From: Pseudobdellovibrionaceae bacterium
GTDB lineage: Bacteria; Bdellovibrionota; Bdellovibrionia; Bdellovibrionales; Bdellovibrionaceae
Length of the DNA stretch: 64,000 bases
Reading direction: 5' to 3'
Assembly: GCA_019637915.1 (NCBI GenBank)
Contig: JAHBUV010000001.1
Span: forward strand, 248,001 to 312,000
Part shown: piece after piece, positions 60,373 to 64,000 of the stretch
Layout: each line of letters begins with the position of its first letter
Position numbering within the stretch: position 1 is the first letter of the stretch
Program-made: the position numbers and the translations under genes
Notes under the pieces: generated by a model
The model's input: the letters and a program-made list of their open reading frames with translations, nothing else
Told to the model about the DNA's origin: nothing
The model's database searches: none

Positions 60373-61059
60373 TTAAAGAATCACTTCCATCAGCACGTAC
60401 ACCACGGCGGCCAGGATGAAACCGCAGGTGATGACGCCTTTCACGGTCTGCATGGGGCCCAGTTTGCCCTTGATGGCGTTGAACTCCAGCCCTCCCGCCA
60501 GGATGGCGAGGACGATCCACCAGGTGGACTGGCGGCTGACGTCGATCTGCATGGGCAAATGGCTGGCGGCGCCCATATAGAACAGCATGGGGATGGAGAA
60601 CAGCGTGTTGGTCCGCGAGGCGAGCAACGCCTTGGCGCCGTTGGCGGCGGCGGTCGGCAGGGGCTGTCCCCCGGTCGCCACCTGCTGGTTCGACTGGATG
60701 ACGATTTTCTGCGCCGGCCAGATGATGAACCAAACGTTCGCCCACATCAGGATCCCGAATACGGAACCCGTCAGGATCTTCACGCCCCAGTCGCCGCTCA
60801 GCGGGAAATTCGAGAAGTGCAGCATCAGCAGACCGGTCACGAAGGTCCACATGGCGCCCCAACGGAACCACCACATGGCGACGGGCAGGAACTTCGACAG
60901 CACGTTAGGACGAACGCCCGCCGGCTCGACCTGAGCGATGGCCGTGCCTTGGGTGAAATTGAAATAATAGAGGTGGCCGATCCACATGATCCCGAAGAAA
61001 AAGTGCAGCCACTTGAAGACGTAATTCAGACCTTGGGTTGAGAAGACAGCAAATTCCAT
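60373..61059 (-). CDS. PuuD-like urate-hydroxylase-family membrane protein
   Basis: A 228-residue protein with about six hydrophobic helices. The start (LNYVFKWLHFFFGIMWIGHLYYFNF) has the conserved His-rich first helix of the DUF989/PuuD family, and WWFRWGAMWTFVTGLLMLH and WANVWFIIWPAQKIVI are also typical. Described PuuD urate hydroxylases carry a C-terminal cytochrome c domain; here it is absent, as in many annotated relatives, so urate oxidation is only a suggestion. The ribosome-binding site lies inside a perfect hairpin at 61067-61095. Confidence 0.78.
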   Translation of the reverse strand: MEFAVFSTQGLNYVFKWLHFFFGIMWIGHLYYFNFTQGTAIAQVEPAGVRPNVLSKFLPVAMWWFRWGAMWTFVTGLLMLHFSNFPLSGDWGVKILTGSVFGILMWANVWFIIWPAQKIVIQSNQQVATGGQPLPTAAANGAKALLASRTNTLFSIPMLFYMGAASHLPMQIDVSRQSTWWIVLAILAGGLEFNAIKGKLGPMQTVKGVITCGFILAAVVYVLMEVIL

Positions 61060-61066
61060 TGAGGCA

Positions 61067-61095
61067 CCTCCACGCTCTGAGTGTGAGCGTGGAGG
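61067..61095 (-). promoter_or_regulatory. Perfect 11-bp hairpin burying the SD of the PuuD-like gene
   Basis: CCTCCACGCTC (61067-61077) and GAGCGTGGAGG (61085-61095) are exact inverse complements around a 7-nt loop. On the minus strand the mRNA reads GAGCGTGGAGG-TGCCTCA-ATG, so GGAGG is inside the 3' arm, 7 nt before the start codon. It is also 31 bp downstream of the lon stop and might help terminate lon, but there is no T run. Confidence 0.75.
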
Positions 61096-61125
61096 CCCGT
61101 CATTGTCAATTGCTTGTCATTAACC

Positions 61126-63507
61126 TCAGGCATCCACCGGCGGCGGAATCAGAGGCGTCTCGTTCGGGACGACGTCCGCGGGGACCACCGCCGCGTCGAC
61201 GCCGAGGGCGAATTTCAGGACCTCGTTGACGTGATCCACGAAGACGAACCTCAGCTGCGAGCGGATGTCCATGGGCACTTCGCGGAGATCCTTCTCGTTG
61301 CGACGGGGCAAAAGCACCGTCGTGATGCCGGCGCGATGCGCGGCCAGGACCTTTTCCTTGATCCCGCCGACGGGCATGATCGCGCCCCGCAAAGTGACCT
61401 CGCCGGTCATGGCGAGCTTCGGATCCACCCGGCGATGGGCCAGCAACGACGCCAGGGCCGTCACCATGGTCACGCCGGCGCTCGGGCCGTCTTTCGGAAT
61501 CGCTCCCGCCGGCACGTGCACGTGGATGTCGGACTTCGCCAGATCCAGGTCCGGGTCCATACCCGGCAAGCGCGACTTCAGGAGGCTCAGCGCGATGCGC
61601 GCCGACTCTTTCATGACGTCGCCCAATTGCCCGGTCATCAGCAACTGACCCGTTCCCGGCATCAAGGCCGCTTCGACGAACAGGATGTCCCCGCCCACCG
61701 GCGTCCACGCCAGGCCCGTCACCACGCCGGATTCGGTGTTCTGGTCGGCCACCTCCGACTGGAAACGCTCGGGCCCGAGGGCCTCTTCCAGATCCGCCAC
61801 CTCGATGCGCACGGGCTCGCCTTCCGCGTGCAGGACTTTCTCCGTCGAGGCGCGGATGAGCTCGGCGATCTTGCGTTGCAGGTCCCGCACGCCGGCCTCG
61901 CGGGTGTGTCCCGTGATCAGGCGGTGCAGGGTGCCGTCCGGCACCACCAGCTGCTCTTTGCTCATGCCGTGCTCTTCGAGCTGCTTCGGGATCAGGTGCT
62001 GCTTGGCGATGTGGAATTTCTCCGAGGTCGTGTAACCGCTGACCTCGATGACCTCCATGCGGTCCAGCAACGGGCCCGGAATGCCTTCCAGACTGTTCGC
62101 CGTGCCGATGAAAAACACCTTCGACAGGTCGAAACCGGTGTCGAGGTAGTGATCGACGAAGGCGCGGTTCTGCTCGGGATCCAGGACCTCGAGCATGGCC
62201 GCGGCCGGATCCCCGGTGAAACCGCGGGACATCTTGTCGATCTCATCCAGCACGAAGACCGGGTTGTTCTCCCCGGCCTTTTTCAAGGCGCTGAGGATCC
62301 GGCCCGGCAAGGCGCCCACGTAGGTGCGGCGGTGACCGCGGATCTCCGCGTCGTCGCGCACGCCGCCCAAAGAGACGCGGGCGTATTTGCGTCCCAGGGC
62401 GCGGGCGATGCTCGCCGCCAGCGAGGTCTTGCCGACCCCCGGAGGACCGACGAGCAGCAGGATCGAACCGCTCTGATTCTTCTTCAGTTTCAAAACGGCG
62501 AGATGCTGCAGGATCCGCTTCTTCACCTTGTCGAGGCCGTAGTGATCGGCGTCGAGGATCTCGCGGGCGCGGTCCAGATCCACTTCGGTCTGCTCGGAGG
62601 ATTTGCTCCAAGGCAGGCTCAGCATCAGATCCAGGTGATTGCGCACCACCTGATACTCCGGGGAGGCCGGGTTGATGTCCTGCAGGCGCTTCAACTGGCT
62701 TTCGGCCAGCTGCTTCGCCTCTTCGGGCATCCCCGCCTCGTCCACCTTGCGGCGGTATTGGTCGTTCATGTTGGTCTCTTCGCCTTCGCCCAGTTCCTCC
62801 TTGATGGCCTTCAACTGCTCGCGCAGGATCTGCTCGCGGTGGCTCTGGCCGAATTTGTTGTTCAGCTTGGCGCGGATGTCGGCCTGGACCTGCAGGTTGT
62901 CCTTCAGGGACTGCAGCAGGGTCAGCAGGTGCATCACGCGGTTGCGCACGGAAAGGCTTTCCAGGATTTTTTGCTTTTCCTTCAGGTCGAAATCCGCGTT
63001 GGCCGCCACGGTGTGCACCAGAAAAGGCAGATCCTCGATCCCCTTCACCAGTTCCTCGAGCTCGCGGGTTTCCGCCGGGATGAACTTCAGGACGTCGAGG
63101 GACAGCTCCTTCAGGCTGGCCAGGAGCGCTTTCTGCGTCGGCTCGTCGGCGTCTTCCAAATCCGCCAGGTTTTCCGTCATGGCTTCGAAATAACCGTGCT
63201 CGGCTTTGATGTCCGTCAGACGCACCCGCTCCACGCCCCGCACCATCAAGGTGTAGCCGTTGTCGGGATTGCCGCGCACGGATTCCACTTTGCTCACCAC
63301 ACCGATGCGATGCAGATCATCGGGCACGTCGGCGCGCGCGCCGGGATCGCGTTGCGCGGTCACGACGATCCAGTTGTTTTGCTCAAATGACTTTTGCAGG
63401 GCCTTGACGCTCTTTTCCCGTCCGACGCGCAAAGCCTGCGTGACGCCGGGATACAGCACGGTGTTGCGGAGAGGAAGGACCGGCAGATAACCATGAGGTC
63501 GAATCAT
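61126..63507 (-). CDS. lon: ATP-dependent protease Lon
   Basis: A 793-residue AAA+ serine protease that degrades misfolded and regulatory proteins. The N-terminal substrate domain (GYLPVLPLRNTVLYPGV) is followed by the AAA+ module with Walker A LLVGPPGVGKTSLAASIA and Walker B PVFVLDEIDKM, and the C-terminal protease with Ser in PKDGPSAGVTM and Lys in GGIKEKVLAAHRAG. Strong ribosome-binding site AAGGAGG 6 nt upstream of ATG 63507. The 221 bp upstream hold no gene. Confidence 0.97.
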   Translation of the reverse strand: MIRPHGYLPVLPLRNTVLYPGVTQALRVGREKSVKALQKSFEQNNWIVVTAQRDPGARADVPDDLHRIGVVSKVESVRGNPDNGYTLMVRGVERVRLTDIKAEHGYFEAMTENLADLEDADEPTQKALLASLKELSLDVLKFIPAETRELEELVKGIEDLPFLVHTVAANADFDLKEKQKILESLSVRNRVMHLLTLLQSLKDNLQVQADIRAKLNNKFGQSHREQILREQLKAIKEELGEGEETNMNDQYRRKVDEAGMPEEAKQLAESQLKRLQDINPASPEYQVVRNHLDLMLSLPWSKSSEQTEVDLDRAREILDADHYGLDKVKKRILQHLAVLKLKKNQSGSILLLVGPPGVGKTSLAASIARALGRKYARVSLGGVRDDAEIRGHRRTYVGALPGRILSALKKAGENNPVFVLDEIDKMSRGFTGDPAAAMLEVLDPEQNRAFVDHYLDTGFDLSKVFFIGTANSLEGIPGPLLDRMEVIEVSGYTTSEKFHIAKQHLIPKQLEEHGMSKEQLVVPDGTLHRLITGHTREAGVRDLQRKIAELIRASTEKVLHAEGEPVRIEVADLEEALGPERFQSEVADQNTESGVVTGLAWTPVGGDILFVEAALMPGTGQLLMTGQLGDVMKESARIALSLLKSRLPGMDPDLDLAKSDIHVHVPAGAIPKDGPSAGVTMVTALASLLAHRRVDPKLAMTGEVTLRGAIMPVGGIKEKVLAAHRAGITTVLLPRRNEKDLREVPMDIRSQLRFVFVDHVNEVLKFALGVDAAVVPADVVPNETPLIPPPVDA

Positions 63508-63728
63508 AGAACCTCCTTCCTTTAGAACATGAGGCCTGTCTCGGCCCCGTCAAGGGAGGCTTCGATCGCGATCCCGTGTTTTTCCGGAGCATTCTTCGCG
63601 ATCACGCGCGGGGAGCCACCCGGAAGCAACCAGCTTTCAGGCACTTGCCGAACAGCATGAAAGTGTCCGTTCATGATCCGAACGGCATGGCGAAGACATG
63701 AAGATTTCCGGGGTCCAGCGGATCGCGA

Positions 63729-64000
63729 CTATTCGTAGCGGAGCGCTTCGATGGGCGCGAGCTCCGAAGCCTGGCGCGCCGGCCACAGACCGAAGATCAC
63801 TCCGACCAGGAAGGCGAAAAGGAACGACGTCGCGACGGCGCCCGCCGTGAAGACGGTTTTCCAACCGAGCAGGCTGCTGGCCGCCAGGGACAACCCCCAA
63901 CCCAGCAACGTGCCGAAGGCCCCGCCCAACAAACAGATCAAAACGGATTCGATCATGAACTGCATGAGGATGTCGAAGCGGCGCGCCCCCACGGCTTTGC
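63729..64000 (-). CDS. FtsX/MacB-type ABC permease, C-terminal fragment (N-terminus beyond window)
   Basis: The frame is open to the right edge; only the last 90 residues are visible. AVGARRFDILMQFMIESVLICLLGGAFGTLLGW is the typical MacB/LolC C-terminal segment, and ASELAPIEALRYE is the standard ending (RxAsxldPixALRyE). Two hydrophobic helices (SVLICLLGGAFGTLLGWGL, VATSFLFAFLVGVIFGLWPA) are seen. Such permeases work with an ABC ATPase in lipoprotein or peptide export; the rest of the gene is outside the window. Confidence 0.88.
   Translation of the reverse strand, partial: KAVGARRFDILMQFMIESVLICLLGGAFGTLLGWGLSLAASSLLGWKTVFTAGAVATSFLFAFLVGVIFGLWPARQASELAPIEALRYE

Noticed and set aside
61114-63390. 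A 758-codon + strand frame
   Set aside because: Antisense of lon, which has complete Walker and Ser/Lys protease motifs.
1-64000. CRISPR arrays, prophage or further tRNA genes
   Set aside because: No regularly spaced short repeats, no phage structural or integrase genes, and no second cloverleaf were seen.

Overview
The window is 64 kb of GC-rich, densely packed bacterial chromosome. A complete lptD and many lipoprotein or Sec signal peptides show a Gram-negative envelope. Several traits fit a member of the Bdellovibrionota or a nearby deltaproteobacterial lineage: an HNH gene of a type I recall as multi-copy in Bdellovibrio-like genomes, a DUF151 nuclease next to miaB, several long coiled-coil proteins, and a cyclic-nucleotide-binding protein without a helix-turn-helix. 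That placement is an inference from gene content. No rRNA or marker alignment was possible. I found no prophage, canonical transposase or CRISPR array.

Layout. 1-3.8 kb: a truncated beta-propeller/PA-domain secreted peptidase, then a 2H-phosphoesterase-like lipoprotein overlapping an RlmD-type rRNA methyltransferase. 3.8-6.0 kb: an island with an HNH endonuclease gene between two 176-bp inverted repeats that differ at one base, an AT-rich leader and a large GC-rich hairpin. 6.0-10.5 kb: an RDD membrane protein and a large secreted protein, MscS and TtcA. 10.4-15.0 kb: a signalling locus with an OmpR-type regulator and two translationally coupled sensor proteins. 15.2-26.0 kb: a tRNA-Val and a long same-strand cluster (gamma-carbonic-anhydrase-like, guaB, guaA, dnaE, FlgT-like secreted protein, CsgG/FlgT-like lipoprotein, GT39 glycosyltransferase). 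26-31.4 kb: DUF151 nuclease, miaB and lineage-type proteins. 31.5-35.1 kb: thiolase plus both subunits of a succinyl-CoA:3-ketoacid CoA-transferase (an acetoacetate/ketone-body module) and a cNMP-binding protein. 35.2-47.6 kb: pyruvate kinase, coiled-coil, FecR-like and TPR proteins, argS, an HU-family protein, GYF and ChaN-like proteins, a VKOR-DsbA fusion and a STAS protein. 47.7-55.5 kb: lptD, then the conserved translation cluster ffh-rpsP-khpA-rimM-trmD-rplS-rnhB-yraN. 55.5-64 kb: cardiolipin synthase, an ABC-2 exporter, prfC, a PuuD-like membrane protein, lon and a truncated FtsX/MacB permease.

The most interesting system is the sensor pair at 11271-15031. The larger protein keeps an intact kinase ATP-binding domain, but has Arg in place of the phospho-acceptor His and Glu in place of the receiver Asp. 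The smaller one has the His and the receiver Asp but no ATP-binding domain at all. Each lacks what the other keeps, and their genes overlap by 4 bp. This suggests an obligate split histidine kinase that works in trans. The second item is the HNH gene framed by nearly identical long inverted repeats, which looks like a small mobile or homing element. Two RNA-level controls also stand out: a terminator between khpA and rimM that leaves almost no room for a new promoter, and a perfect 11-bp hairpin burying the ribosome-binding site of the PuuD-like gene.
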